A stretch of 64,000 bases of DNA from Planctomycetota bacterium (lineage in GTDB: Bacteria > Planctomycetota > OFTM77): NCBI GenBank assembly GCA_029260795.1, contig JAJDCO010000054.1, positions 62,001-126,000 on the forward strand. The letters are read 5' to 3'. Shown here one piece after another: positions 48,559 through 57,230 of the stretch; the stretch's first letter is position 1; each line of letters begins with the position of its first letter. A program made the translations under genes and the position numbers. The notes beneath the pieces are model-generated. The model was not told the origin of the DNA. It ran no database searches and saw only the letters and a list, made by a program, of their open reading frames with translations.

Positions 48559-49431
48559 TCAGCCCCCTCCGTCACTCTCGCCGCGATCCTCGTCCACGGC
48601 CCGGATCGCCGGCTTCTTCGACTGCGCGAACATCCAGGCCAGGGCTCCGTCCGGATCTCGATAGGTCTGTGACCAGGAGTCGTGACCCGTTTCTGCGTAC
48701 TCGGTGTACTTGGGCGTTCCACCGGCCCGACGGATGGCCTCGACGAGGTCCCGACTGCGCGCGGCCGGGACGACTCGATCCTCCGCGCCGTGGAAGGCCC
48801 AGATCGGAAGACCAGCCAGGCGCTTTGCCTGTGACTCATCACCGCCGCCGCAGATCGGAATCACGGCCGCGAATCGTTCAGGATGTCGTGCCGCGAGCTC
48901 CCAGCTTCCGAAGCCACCCATCGACAGCCCGGTGAGGTACACGCGCGAGTGATCGACTCCCGGTAGCTTCAGGTAACGCTCGAGGATCTCGATCGCCGCT
49001 CGCATCGGCTCGGTGGGCTCAGGCGGCATCGCCTCGGAATCTGGGAGGCTCCAGGTCGCGGCGGACCAGGTCTTCTCCCTGGGACATTGAGGAGCGACGA
49101 CGTAGCAGGGGAATCGCTCTCGAAACTCGGGCTCGACGATCTGAGTGACGAAGTGGCGGTTCACCTGCCAGGGATCGTCGCCACGCTCTCCGGCCCCGTG
49201 AAGAAACAAGACCAGGGGAACCTTCTGGCCCGGCTCGAGCTCGGGAGGCTCCACCAGGAGATACCGATAGGCGACCGGCTCCCCGTCCGGCCTCGTGAGC
49301 TGGTGCGTCTCGACGCGGGGTCGAACGACCTTCTGCGCGACGGCACAGCTCGTGAGGACGAACGCGGCAACGAGAGTCGAAAGGACTGCCGCTCGAGCGA
49401 TCCGAACGCGTACCGAGCCGCCCTCAGCCAT
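48559..49431 (-). CDS. Exported alpha/beta-hydrolase (esterase/PHB-depolymerase-like)
   Basis: A 290-residue lipoprotein: the signal sequence ends in LTSC (Cys29). The alpha/beta-hydrolase triad is readable: Ser in GLSMGG, Asp in HGAEDRVV and His in TGHDSW, with an oxyanion-type LFLHGAGERG. Similar proteins are annotated as phospholipase/carboxylesterase or polyhydroxybutyrate depolymerase-like. The substrate is unknown. The ATG lies inside the end of the upstream gene (overlap ATGGCTGA), so the two are translationally coupled. Confidence 0.85.
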   Translation of the reverse strand: MAEGGSVRVRIARAAVLSTLVAAFVLTSCAVAQKVVRPRVETHQLTRPDGEPVAYRYLLVEPPELEPGQKVPLVLFLHGAGERGDDPWQVNRHFVTQIVEPEFRERFPCYVVAPQCPREKTWSAATWSLPDSEAMPPEPTEPMRAAIEILERYLKLPGVDHSRVYLTGLSMGGFGSWELAARHPERFAAVIPICGGGDESQAKRLAGLPIWAFHGAEDRVVPAARSRDLVEAIRRAGGTPKYTEYAETGHDSWSQTYRDPDGALAWMFAQSKKPAIRAVDEDRGESDGGG

Positions 49432-50539
49432 CGAGAGCCTGCACCCTCTCCTTTGCCACGTCAGCGGCCCGTGTTCCTCCGTACTTCTCGACGATCGAAC
49501 GATACTTCTTCAAGGCCGAGGAGGCGCGGCCGCGATCCTCGAGGGCCAGTGCGGAGTCGAGCTGCTTCAAGGCGGACCGCTCGATTCGGAGCTCCGACTT
49601 CTTCGCCTTGACGGCGTCGGTCTTCTCGTGGCGCTTGAGCGTCTCCTCCGCCAGGTCGCCGGTCTCCATGTCCTCGAAGCTGTCGACGAGCTCCTCCAGG
49701 TCGAGGATGGCATCGACGACGTTTCCGGCTTCGAGGATCTGCTCGAACCGTCGCACCGCCTCCTTACCCTTTTGGTCGACCTCGACGATCTTGCCTTGGA
49801 GCTCCTTGATGATGGAGCACTTCGAGCGTGAGTCGGTGGCGTAGGGTCTCAGCTCGTCCATGAGGACGGCCAGCTCACCCTTGGCAATCAGGTCTTCGGA
49901 TTCCTCGAGCAGCGACGTCGCCTGCCAGTAGTCCGCACGGGACATCCCCGGGCCCAGGCGCTTCATGTCGTTCATGACCGCCGTCACGAGCTCGGAGGGT
50001 GTGTCCCCGATGTCGATGTCGACCTCCTTGCGCCAGATGTCGTGGCCATCGGGACCGATCAGAACGTACAAGGGTGTCTTGATCGGATCGGTACCGAAGA
50101 TCTTCCCACGCACTTCCATCTCGGCGCGACGCCGTTGGCTCTTGCTCAGGTGTCCGTAGCGTGCGCACACCTTGTGGGTCTTGCCGTCCACCTCGACCTC
50201 GACTTCGCCATGATCGGCCATGCTCGCGATCACGAAGACGATCCGCTCGGAGAGCTCGGAGATCCGCTTGTCCGGCAGCACGCCGTTGACGACCCGCTCG
50301 TTCGCCTCCTCACCGTCCTCGATGAAGAAGACGAGCACCGGCACGTTTCGAGCCGCCGATTCTTCCAAGGCGCTCCGATAGGACTTCGCCCAAGGGATCT
50401 TGATCTCTCCGGCCGAGACGGGCTTGGGTGGTTGAGACGCGGTCGTCCTCCGAGTATTGCGGCGCTGAGCCTCGGCGGTCGGAGCCAGACCGAGCGCCAT
50501 CAGCGCGGCGGCCAGGAGGGTAAAAATCGCCGTCCTCAT
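49424..50539 (-). CDS. Exported thioredoxin-fold-like protein without CxxC
   Basis: A 371-residue protein with a clear signal peptide (FTLLAAALMALGLAPTAEA). Residues ~45-170 look like a thioredoxin-like fold of the kind starting with SYRSALEESAARNVPVLVFFIEDG and later TPLYVLIGPDG, but the redox CxxC is absent, so it is probably not an oxidoreductase. The rest (~180-371) is charged and helical, with coiled-coil or TPR-like character. The ATG with AGGAG just upstream is preferred. It overlaps the esterase gene downstream by eight bases, so the two products probably act in the same place. Confidence 0.72.
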   Translation of the reverse strand: MRTAIFTLLAAALMALGLAPTAEAQRRNTRRTTASQPPKPVSAGEIKIPWAKSYRSALEESAARNVPVLVFFIEDGEEANERVVNGVLPDKRISELSERIVFVIASMADHGEVEVEVDGKTHKVCARYGHLSKSQRRRAEMEVRGKIFGTDPIKTPLYVLIGPDGHDIWRKEVDIDIGDTPSELVTAVMNDMKRLGPGMSRADYWQATSLLEESEDLIAKGELAVLMDELRPYATDSRSKCSIIKELQGKIVEVDQKGKEAVRRFEQILEAGNVVDAILDLEELVDSFEDMETGDLAEETLKRHEKTDAVKAKKSELRIERSALKQLDSALALEDRGRASSALKKYRSIVEKYGGTRAADVAKERVQALDG

Positions 50540-50693
50540 CGTCTCCTCCATCAGGTGATCGTAGAGAGCGAACGGGCGCCGCTTTCGCGAGCTGCCGGCA
50601 TCCGTTACAAGAGGCGAGCCTCTCGCCGCTTCGTCGGGGGGCATCGACGTGCGAGAAGTCGCTCGGGCTCACCCGCCGCCATCTTAATCGGCT

Positions 50694-52997
50694 TTGAACT
50701 TGAACGCCAACGGCTCCATCGTGGCCTTCGTGGCGACCGCAACCCTCTGCCTCGGGTTGGCTGGTTGCCGATCGACCGAGCTCCGCACTATCGACATCGG
50801 AGCCGCGATCGCGGCCGGGCCCCCTGCCTGGGAAGAAGCCCGACGCCTCGAGGCGGCCGGCCGCTTCGAGGAAGCCCTCCGTGCCTACGAGATCTCGCTC
50901 GAGCAGGCCGAGGACGACATCGAGCTCCATCGGGCCTATCAGAAGCTCCTGATGCGGGGCGCGGGCAAGGCGGCGCTCTTCGACGTCTACCGCGCTCGCC
51001 TGGAACGATCGCCCAACGACCCGGCCGCCCACTACTTGTATGGCCGTCTGTTCAACGACCCCGAGCCCAAGCGAGCCCACTTTCGTCGTGCTCTCGAGCT
51101 CGATCCGGCATTCCCTTGGGCGCTGCACGGGCTCGGCACGCTCGCTCTCGAGGACGGCGACCTCGCGACGGCTCGCACACTTCTCTCGGCGGCACTCCAG
51201 GCCGAGCCCCGGCTGGCGGATACCTGGATCGCGGCGATCACCCTCGAGCAGGCGAGCGGCGATACGCAGCGCGCCCTGGAGCTGGCCTCGCTCTTCGCGG
51301 CCGTTCACGGCAGTCGGCCGGATGGTCCCCTCTTGATGGCTGAGCTCGCGTCGCAGGTCGGAGATCACGAGCGTGCGATCGAGGCTTCGATCGAGGCGCT
51401 GCGTCGGCAGCCCGACTCCGAGCTCGCCCAGCGCAGCGTCCGCCGACGCCTGTCGACCGCGGATCCGGTGACATGGCGCCGCGCCTTGGACGCGAGCCGC
51501 CCCGGGCTCCGACCCGACCCTGCCCCGGAAGTGCTGACGAGCCTGGGGCACTATCACGCGCTGCTGGGGCACTCCTGGCGCGCCATTCGGCGCTTCCGTG
51601 AAGCCCAAGCGGCTGGCGCCCGCCCCACCGACATCTTGCCGGCCGTACGTCGGCTCTCGTTCGAGCTCGGAGACTACCAAGGCGGCTATGCTGCTTGGAA
51701 GCGCACGGTGCCGCCTTCCCTGCTTCGAGCGCCCGAGAATCGACTGCGCCCCGTGTTCGAGAATCTCGAGCGGGCAGCCGAGGCGGCCATGGGTCAAGGC
51801 GAGGTGGCTCTCAACGCGCGTCGCGAGCTGGCGGCCGCCCTCGAGACCGTCGGCTGGCTCGATGAGGCACGACATGTCTGGGGGCAGATCGCGGCGACCA
51901 CGAACGATCGGGAAGCCGAGAACGCACTCGATCGACTCGAGAGGCGCGTGGCTTTCGAGGATGGCCTTTCGCGTCTGTTCAAGGACATCTACGCCGGCCG
52001 GCGCCCCGACCTCGCCGCTTCCCTGTTCGCGGTGATCGAGGAGCTCCGATCGTTGTCACTCGCCACAGTGGGTCGAGATGTGGTCGGCGATCCTCCGATT
52101 CAGTCCTACTTCCTCATCGGCGACATCCTCGATCCCGACGGCGCCGGGTTGATGCAGTACCTTCGAGAGGGCAATCGCTTCTTTCTGCTCGGTCAGGAGT
52201 CGGGAGGAGCCGTCCAGGCGACGCTGATGAGCATCGTCTCCCACCGCGAACGCGTGACCCTCGAACGAGGAGGTACTCCGCTCCAGTTCGACGAGATCGT
52301 CTGCGAGAGCCAAGCCTTCGGAGGTGTCGCCGAAGCGGCCGGCGCGGAGTATGCCGGCGCGACCTTCGAAGGATTCTACTACGTGCAGCTCGACTCGGTC
52401 CGGCGGACGGCGCACGAGATGCTGCGCGGCGCCCGACTCCCGGCGGATCTGGCCCCGATCGAGCCCCGGACTGCGGTCGGCTCCGAAGAGCGTCGCTCGA
52501 CCTGGGAGCCGCTGGGCGTGATGGCGCGCATGGCGCTCTCGATGGGTTGGCACGATCGCCCGGCTGAAGAGGCTTGGTCCGAGGCCCTCGAGCTCGTCTT
52601 CGACGGAGTGGCCGTTCACGAGCAAGGTCACCTGGTCGACGTGGCTTACTTCTTGCCGATCACTTCCAATCTTTGGCGAGGCCTGGGACTGCTCACGAGC
52701 GAGGGATTCTCCGCGGGCGGCATTCGGGCGACGCTCGAGGGCCGGGCTCAGCGCGTGGCCCTTGCCGAGTCGGCTTCTCCTCGCCTGGCATTGGCTCACG
52801 CTCTCGGGTACCTGCCGAATCGTGATGCAGCTCCCCCCCACTCCGACGGTTTCAGCCGCTTGCTGGACGCCTTCCTCGAAGAGGTCGACGCGCGGCGCGA
52901 CGAGCTGTCGGCCTTGGACCCGAATGCCAATCTGCTTCAGCAGCTCGACCGCCTCGACGACGAGTCGATTCGTCGAATCGCGCGCACGCTCGAGTGA
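50694..52997 (+). CDS. TPR lipoprotein with HEQGH metallopeptidase motif
   Basis: A 767-residue protein. The signal sequence ends in a lipobox (LGLAGC), so it is likely membrane-anchored outside the cytoplasm. Residues ~45-440 are tetratricopeptide repeats (RRLEAAGRFEEALRAYEISLE, FRRALELDPAFPWALHGLGTLA, LLSAALQAEPRLADTW). The C-terminal ~300 residues hold VAVHEQGHLVDV, a HExxH zinc motif at His642-His646, and a downstream glutamate in LEGRAQR that could be the third ligand. I do not recognise a named peptidase family. The start is a TTG without a good Shine-Dalgarno sequence; a second TTG lies six bases on and a GTG 27 bases on. It is divergent from the thioredoxin-like gene. Confidence 0.78.
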   Translation: MNLNANGSIVAFVATATLCLGLAGCRSTELRTIDIGAAIAAGPPAWEEARRLEAAGRFEEALRAYEISLEQAEDDIELHRAYQKLLMRGAGKAALFDVYRARLERSPNDPAAHYLYGRLFNDPEPKRAHFRRALELDPAFPWALHGLGTLALEDGDLATARTLLSAALQAEPRLADTWIAAITLEQASGDTQRALELASLFAAVHGSRPDGPLLMAELASQVGDHERAIEASIEALRRQPDSELAQRSVRRRLSTADPVTWRRALDASRPGLRPDPAPEVLTSLGHYHALLGHSWRAIRRFREAQAAGARPTDILPAVRRLSFELGDYQGGYAAWKRTVPPSLLRAPENRLRPVFENLERAAEAAMGQGEVALNARRELAAALETVGWLDEARHVWGQIAATTNDREAENALDRLERRVAFEDGLSRLFKDIYAGRRPDLAASLFAVIEELRSLSLATVGRDVVGDPPIQSYFLIGDILDPDGAGLMQYLREGNRFFLLGQESGGAVQATLMSIVSHRERVTLERGGTPLQFDEIVCESQAFGGVAEAAGAEYAGATFEGFYYVQLDSVRRTAHEMLRGARLPADLAPIEPRTAVGSEERRSTWEPLGVMARMALSMGWHDRPAEEAWSEALELVFDGVAVHEQGHLVDVAYFLPITSNLWRGLGLLTSEGFSAGGIRATLEGRAQRVALAESASPRLALAHALGYLPNRDAAPPHSDGFSRLLDAFLEEVDARRDELSALDPNANLLQQLDRLDDESIRRIARTLE

Positions 52998-53010
52998 GGC
53001 TGAACGCCCC

Positions 53011-53892
53011 TCAATCGACGTCGAGATGTCGAACGAGGAAGCGGGTGATCCGTTGACCGTATCCGTTCCGCCGCACGTCGTTGTGCCCCATGCCCGGTAA
53101 GCGCCAGAGCTCGGTGGCTTCAGGCCGAGCTGCCAGCAAGCGCTCGGCGTGGTGGATTCCGATCAGCTCGTCCTGCTCTCCATGGATCATGAGCACCGGT
53201 ATTGCGAGCTCTTCCAAGGAGTCCACCGGGCGCACGTCTGCGGGGTCGAATCCGGCGCGCATCCAAACGAAGCCCCGGACGAGTGGCCAGAACGGGAAGA
53301 CCGGCACGCCCATCTTGCCGGCTTGCTCTCGGCAGAGCTGCGCCAGATCGGAGAAGGGGCTGTCGACGACCAGAGCCCGCACTCCCGAGTGGCGGGGAGC
53401 GCAGCGCAGCGCCGAAGCGGCGCCCATCGAGCGACCGATCAACCCGAGCCGTTCCGGATCGACATCGGTCCGCGCGGCCAACCAGTCGAGTCCGGCAGCC
53501 AGATCGCCCCACTCGTCGTGACCGAGAGTGATCAGGTCACCCTCGCTCCGGCCGCAGCCCGCGAAGTCGAGCGCGAGCACGTGGAAGCCGGCGCCCAGGA
53601 GATCGTCTGCGATCTCCAACACCTCGAGACGATTCGACGCGTTGCCGTGTCCGTAGACGATCGCCGGCGCTCGCCCCGGGTGGGCCGCATAGAAGTTGCC
53701 GCGAAGCGTCAGCCCGCGTCGATTCGGGATCTCCACGATGTCGGGCTCCACCCGGCGTCCGTCGGCCAACATCACGGTCGCTTCTTCCGGCGCCACGAGC
53801 CGATCCCGTGGAGGGCGGACGATCGCGGAAGAGAGGACGTAGCCGAGCACGGCGAGCAGCAGCAGACCGAGCCCGATCGAGATCCAGAGCAT
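53011..53892 (-). CDS. Membrane-anchored alpha/beta-hydrolase
   Basis: A 293-residue protein with an N-terminal membrane helix (WISIGLGLLLLAVLGYVLSSAIV) and an alpha/beta-hydrolase domain outside it. The triad is in GRSMGAA (Ser), HGEQDELIG (Asp) and GMGHND (His), with GHGNASN as oxyanion region. It resembles BAAT/ABHD-type or YqkD-like hydrolases of unknown substrate. The ATG is chosen because GGAGG/GAGGG lie just upstream; longer forms would run toward the glyoxalase gene. It converges with the TPR-metallopeptidase gene. Confidence 0.83.
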   Translation of the reverse strand: MLWISIGLGLLLLAVLGYVLSSAIVRPPRDRLVAPEEATVMLADGRRVEPDIVEIPNRRGLTLRGNFYAAHPGRAPAIVYGHGNASNRLEVLEIADDLLGAGFHVLALDFAGCGRSEGDLITLGHDEWGDLAAGLDWLAARTDVDPERLGLIGRSMGAASALRCAPRHSGVRALVVDSPFSDLAQLCREQAGKMGVPVFPFWPLVRGFVWMRAGFDPADVRPVDSLEELAIPVLMIHGEQDELIGIHHAERLLAARPEATELWRLPGMGHNDVRRNGYGQRITRFLVRHLDVD

Positions 53893-53996
53893 GCGCAGCC
53901 CTCGCCTCCAGGTGGACGGTCGATCTCGACTCGTTTGACCGGTGGATATCATTCTGCTACGAGAGTGCCTCCCGTATCCCTGCTGGAGGAGCACGC

Positions 53997-54359
53997 ATGA
54001 AGCTGGCACACACGATGATCCGGGTCAAGAACCTCGAGGCGACCCTCGACTTCTATACGGACTTCCTCGGCCTCGAGGAGGTCTCCCGCAAGCCGATCGG
54101 CGACGAAGCGACGCTCGTCTTCCTGACCGATCAGAGCCAGTGCTACTACCTGGAGCTCACCTACAACCACGGCCAGTCCGAGTATGAGCTCGGCGACCAG
54201 TTCGGGCATCTCGCCTTCACGACCGACGACCTGGGCGCGGTCATCGAAAAGGTGAAGGCGAACGGATGGTGGTTTCGACGCTCTCGCCCCGAGCTGTCGT
54301 CGCAATACATCTTCGTCAAGGATCCCAACGGCTACGACATCGAGATCCTGCAGGCCTGA
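53997..54359 (+). CDS. Lactoylglutathione lyase / glyoxalase I-like
   Basis: A 120-residue vicinal-oxygen-chelate protein. All four metal ligands expected for glyoxalase I are visible: His5 (AHTMIRV), the Glu in YYLELTYN, the His in GHLAF and the Glu in DIEILQ near the end. The family segments FYTDFLGLEE and FVKDPNGYDIEIL are intact. It would isomerise the hemithioacetal of methylglyoxal with glutathione or another thiol. The ATG has GGAGGAG five bases upstream. It is divergent from the alpha/beta-hydrolase gene. Confidence 0.9.
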   Translation: MKLAHTMIRVKNLEATLDFYTDFLGLEEVSRKPIGDEATLVFLTDQSQCYYLELTYNHGQSEYELGDQFGHLAFTTDDLGAVIEKVKANGWWFRRSRPELSSQYIFVKDPNGYDIEILQA

Positions 54360-54384
54360 CGCGCGTCCCTCGGGATCTCAGGGG

Positions 54385-55569
54385 TCAGCTCGCCGAGCCC
54401 GGCGCGACGCAGATCACGGCGACCGACTCACCATCGCGCTTGGTGAAGATCACATGAGCGGACTCTTCGCCAGGCACGCGCAGCTTTGGGCGCAGCTTCT
54501 CGAGGTCGATCGTGACGCCACGGCTGGCGAGGGTGATGCGCCCCAGACGCCTTTCCTTCAAACGACGCCGAAGCTGACGCAAGGGCCGCTCGACGACCTC
54601 GGTGACGCGATAAGAGCGCGCGAACGGCGAATCCACTCGCTGGTCCGCCGTCAGATGAGGCACGGTCCAGTCGATCCGGCGGGCGCCGAGATGCTGGGCG
54701 AGCGATTCCACGAGACCGGCTTGAATCACGGCCGGATCCGGATCGAGCAAGACGGCTCCGATGGCCCCGATCGACTCGACGGCGTCCGAAGACGGCTCGA
54801 GAACGTGCTCACCCGGAAGGATGACCGCTCTCCGCGCGATGCCGCGCCGCGCGTCCCCGAACCAGAGGGTCGCTTCCTTGAGCTCACCCTCGAGTGAAAC
54901 CCAATCAACCTCCGTATCGGGCGGCAGCTCGTGAGCTCGCACGGAGGGAGCGACCTTGGCGGCTGCGGCTCGGACACGAGGAAGCCAACGGTCCAGGCAG
55001 GAGAGTGGCGGATGATACTCGGTCGGGCTCTGAGCTCGCCGCCCGCCGGAGTCTCGTCGGGCCGGGTCAAAGAACAACGCGTCGGTCTCGATGTCCGACC
55101 AAGCCTCGAGGTCCCGCTCCTCGACCCGAAACTCGGCCTCGGGCTCATACACACGGACATTGAACTCCGCGAGCCTTGCCCGAAGCGGGACGTTCTCGAT
55201 GCCGAGGACCTCGTGGTCCGCAGCGAGTGCCAGAGCGTCTCCCCCCAACCCGCAGCCGAGGTCGGTGATCGAGCGCACGCCGATCTCTTGAAAGCGCGCG
55301 GCGCGCAACCGTGCCACCGGCTCGGAAGTGGCCTGCTCGAGCCCGCCCCGCTCGAAGATCATCGCGTCGGCGAGGCGGAACTTGATGCGAGCCCGACGTC
55401 GAAGCAGCTCGAGGTCATACAACGCGCGTCCGCCTTCGGATCCGAATCGAGCGCGCAGACGCTCGAGATCCTGCAGCTGGTCGGCTGGGCGAAGCGTCCA
55501 ATCGGCGAGCTCGGAAGCGGCGGCCAGCCCTCCTTGGTCGAGCAAGAATTCCAGACCGGAGTCGTTCAT
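54385..55569 (-). CDS. Class I SAM methyltransferase with THUMP-like C-terminal domain
   Basis: A 394-residue protein. Residues ~95-200 carry a Rossmann methyltransferase core: DLGCGLGGDALALA (motif I) and FFDPARRD (the DPPY-like motif IV region). The N-terminal ~90 residues are helical. The C-terminal ~100 residues (PFARSYRVTEVVERPLRQLRRRLKERRLGRITLASRG) match the THUMP-like domain seen in a family of uncharacterised RNA methyltransferase-like proteins. A role in RNA methylation is inferred. It converges with the glyoxalase gene. Confidence 0.82.
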   Translation of the reverse strand: MNDSGLEFLLDQGGLAAASELADWTLRPADQLQDLERLRARFGSEGGRALYDLELLRRRARIKFRLADAMIFERGGLEQATSEPVARLRAARFQEIGVRSITDLGCGLGGDALALAADHEVLGIENVPLRARLAEFNVRVYEPEAEFRVEERDLEAWSDIETDALFFDPARRDSGGRRAQSPTEYHPPLSCLDRWLPRVRAAAAKVAPSVRAHELPPDTEVDWVSLEGELKEATLWFGDARRGIARRAVILPGEHVLEPSSDAVESIGAIGAVLLDPDPAVIQAGLVESLAQHLGARRIDWTVPHLTADQRVDSPFARSYRVTEVVERPLRQLRRRLKERRLGRITLASRGVTIDLEKLRPKLRVPGEESAHVIFTKRDGESVAVICVAPGSAS

Positions 55570-55658
55570 GGGTCTCCCTTCGTGACGATGAGCCCGGCAT
55601 CGTCCCGAGGAGCAGGACGCGTGTCAACGCGTCGACCCTGTCCCCAACCAATGAAAGT

Positions 55659-55735
55659 GTGGTGGCCGGTGCGGGGAGATTCACCGGCCACCACGGTCCA
55701 GGTCACGCTCCGAAGAGCGTGTGACGGTCCTGGAG
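55659..55735 (-). terminator. Two strong hairpins after the secreted-protein gene
   Basis: The distal hairpin has a perfect 13-base-pair stem (55659-55671 with 55682-55694) and a ten-base loop. A second, imperfect one (about 55697-55735) has a GTCACGCTC/GAGCG-GTGAC core. Both lie just beyond the stop of the minus-strand secreted-protein gene. They are not followed by a long T-run, so efficiency is uncertain. Confidence 0.6.
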
Positions 55736-55743
55736 GATGAGAC

Positions 55744-56793
55744 TCAGCAGTCGTCTCGGATGTGATCGCAGAAGACGTTCGAGCCGAGCAGCCCGGTGTT
55801 CGACGGCGTCATGTCCATCGAGACCCACTGGACGGCGAAGACCATGCCGACCAGCGCGGGGTTGTTCGGGATCGCGAAGGTCAGCGTTTGATAGGCGCTG
55901 TCGTTGAACTCGAAGACGTAGAACATGTGCAGGTCGGGTCCGATCAGGAGGCTGAAGGTGTCGGTGATCGGCGTCTCTTCCTTGCCGGTCGACCAGATCG
56001 CACAGCCATGGCAGCCCTGCTTGCCGCTGAAGATGAACGAGAAGTCATGGTTGATCATCGGCGGCTCGTCCCAGAAGAGGAGCGGCGCGCAGCCGTCGAG
56101 CTCGTCGGTGATCAGACCGGCGGCAGTCGTCGAAGGACCACCCTTTTCGAAGCCGGCCGCCACGTGCGCGGCCTGAAGCCCGCCCGTCGTGTAGGAGAAG
56201 GCGCGAGCGAAGAACTCCGCCTCGATTCCATCCAGGTTGCCCTGGAGCAGGATCTTGATGCTCGCCGGACCGAAGTGGACGTCGGCCGGATCGGCCGCGA
56301 TCGTGTCGGCCGCGGCATTGGCGAAGCCATCGGGCAGACCGGTGCCAGTCGTCAGCTTGAGAGAGAAGGCTCCGAAAGCGCCCGAGTCATTGTGCTGAAT
56401 TCCTATCAGCACGTCGGGGTCGAAGCTCAGCTCGAGCTTGGGACCGGTCGGGCTCTGATTCCATTGCAGGTCAGCGAAAATGGCACCCGTGACCTGGCGG
56501 GGCATGCTCAGGTAGAGCTCTGTCAGGAGCGGATTGGCGACTCCGACCGAAACGGGCGAAGTGTTCTCGAGGTCGATCGTGAGCGTGTTGCTCGCATCGT
56601 TGAAGTGAAAGGTGAGGGTGGCCGTGGCTTCGGTCGCACCATCATCCAGCGTGCCCGGGTCGGACGAGCCGTTCGAGCCATGGGAACCAGGGCCACCGAT
56701 GTTCAACGTCGCTGACGTCACATCGGCTCGCCCCTCGGCTGCCCAAGCGGCACAGGCCGCCATGAGCAGTGCGTTGCACAGTAGGCGCTTCAT
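55744..56793 (-). CDS. Secreted protein of unknown function
   Basis: A 349-residue protein with a standard signal peptide (MKRLLCNALLMAACAAWAAEGRA). The mature protein is acidic, rich in Gly, Thr and Asn, and probably all beta, with cysteines only near the middle and end: CAPLLFW, then GCHGCAIW, and FCDHIRDDC. A paired-disulfide or metal site is possible but not shown. AAGGAG ten bases before the ATG supports the start. I do not recognise a family. Two hairpins follow the stop. Confidence 0.7.
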   Translation of the reverse strand: MKRLLCNALLMAACAAWAAEGRADVTSATLNIGGPGSHGSNGSSDPGTLDDGATEATATLTFHFNDASNTLTIDLENTSPVSVGVANPLLTELYLSMPRQVTGAIFADLQWNQSPTGPKLELSFDPDVLIGIQHNDSGAFGAFSLKLTTGTGLPDGFANAAADTIAADPADVHFGPASIKILLQGNLDGIEAEFFARAFSYTTGGLQAAHVAAGFEKGGPSTTAAGLITDELDGCAPLLFWDEPPMINHDFSFIFSGKQGCHGCAIWSTGKEETPITDTFSLLIGPDLHMFYVFEFNDSAYQTLTFAIPNNPALVGMVFAVQWVSMDMTPSNTGLLGSNVFCDHIRDDC

Positions 56794-57230
56794 CTTGGAC
56801 GATCTCCTTAGGCGCCTGCTCTGCCGGGTGGGTCGCATTCTCCCTACGGACGCACCGTCTCCCGATGGGACTGCTCCCAGCGTTCGACGACGCGCCGACG
56901 GACCGGCTCCGGAGGCGCTGAAGTCTGGATTATTCGAGGGTTGGCATCTTCCGAGGAGCGACCGGCGCGGGCGCGAGTCCCATGGTAGGCCGATTCCCCT
57001 TTTCCTCCGCAGGCTGCCCATGCTGGACGACCTGCACAGGGAGTATATCCCACCAATCCGCAGAGGCAAATCGGACCGAAACTCTAGGGAACACGGCACA
57101 AGCCGCTACCTCGAATTAGCTTCCGACAGCTCCCTTGCGAGCCGCCGCACTCGAAGCCGAAACCAACGACGACGGGGCGAGCCCATTCGGCCCGCCCCGT
57201 CGTCTTCTCGAGGGTCCAGTGATCTCGAGC
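56794..57230. other. Intergenic region, 437 bases
   Basis: No convincing gene. On the minus strand TATACT (57042-57047 on the plus strand as AGTATA) with TTTGCC 17 bases before it could be a weak promoter for the secreted-protein gene, leaving a leader of about 240 bases. At 57168-57204 a strong hairpin follows the BoxB-like gene. Confidence 0.4.
57168..57204 (-). terminator. Hairpin after the BoxB-like gene
   Basis: A perfect 12-base-pair stem (GACGACGGGGCG / CGCCCCGTCGTC) with an inner GCC/GGC pairing, 26 bases beyond the minus-strand stop. It is followed on that strand by a short T-rich stretch (GTTGGTTT). Confidence 0.6.
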
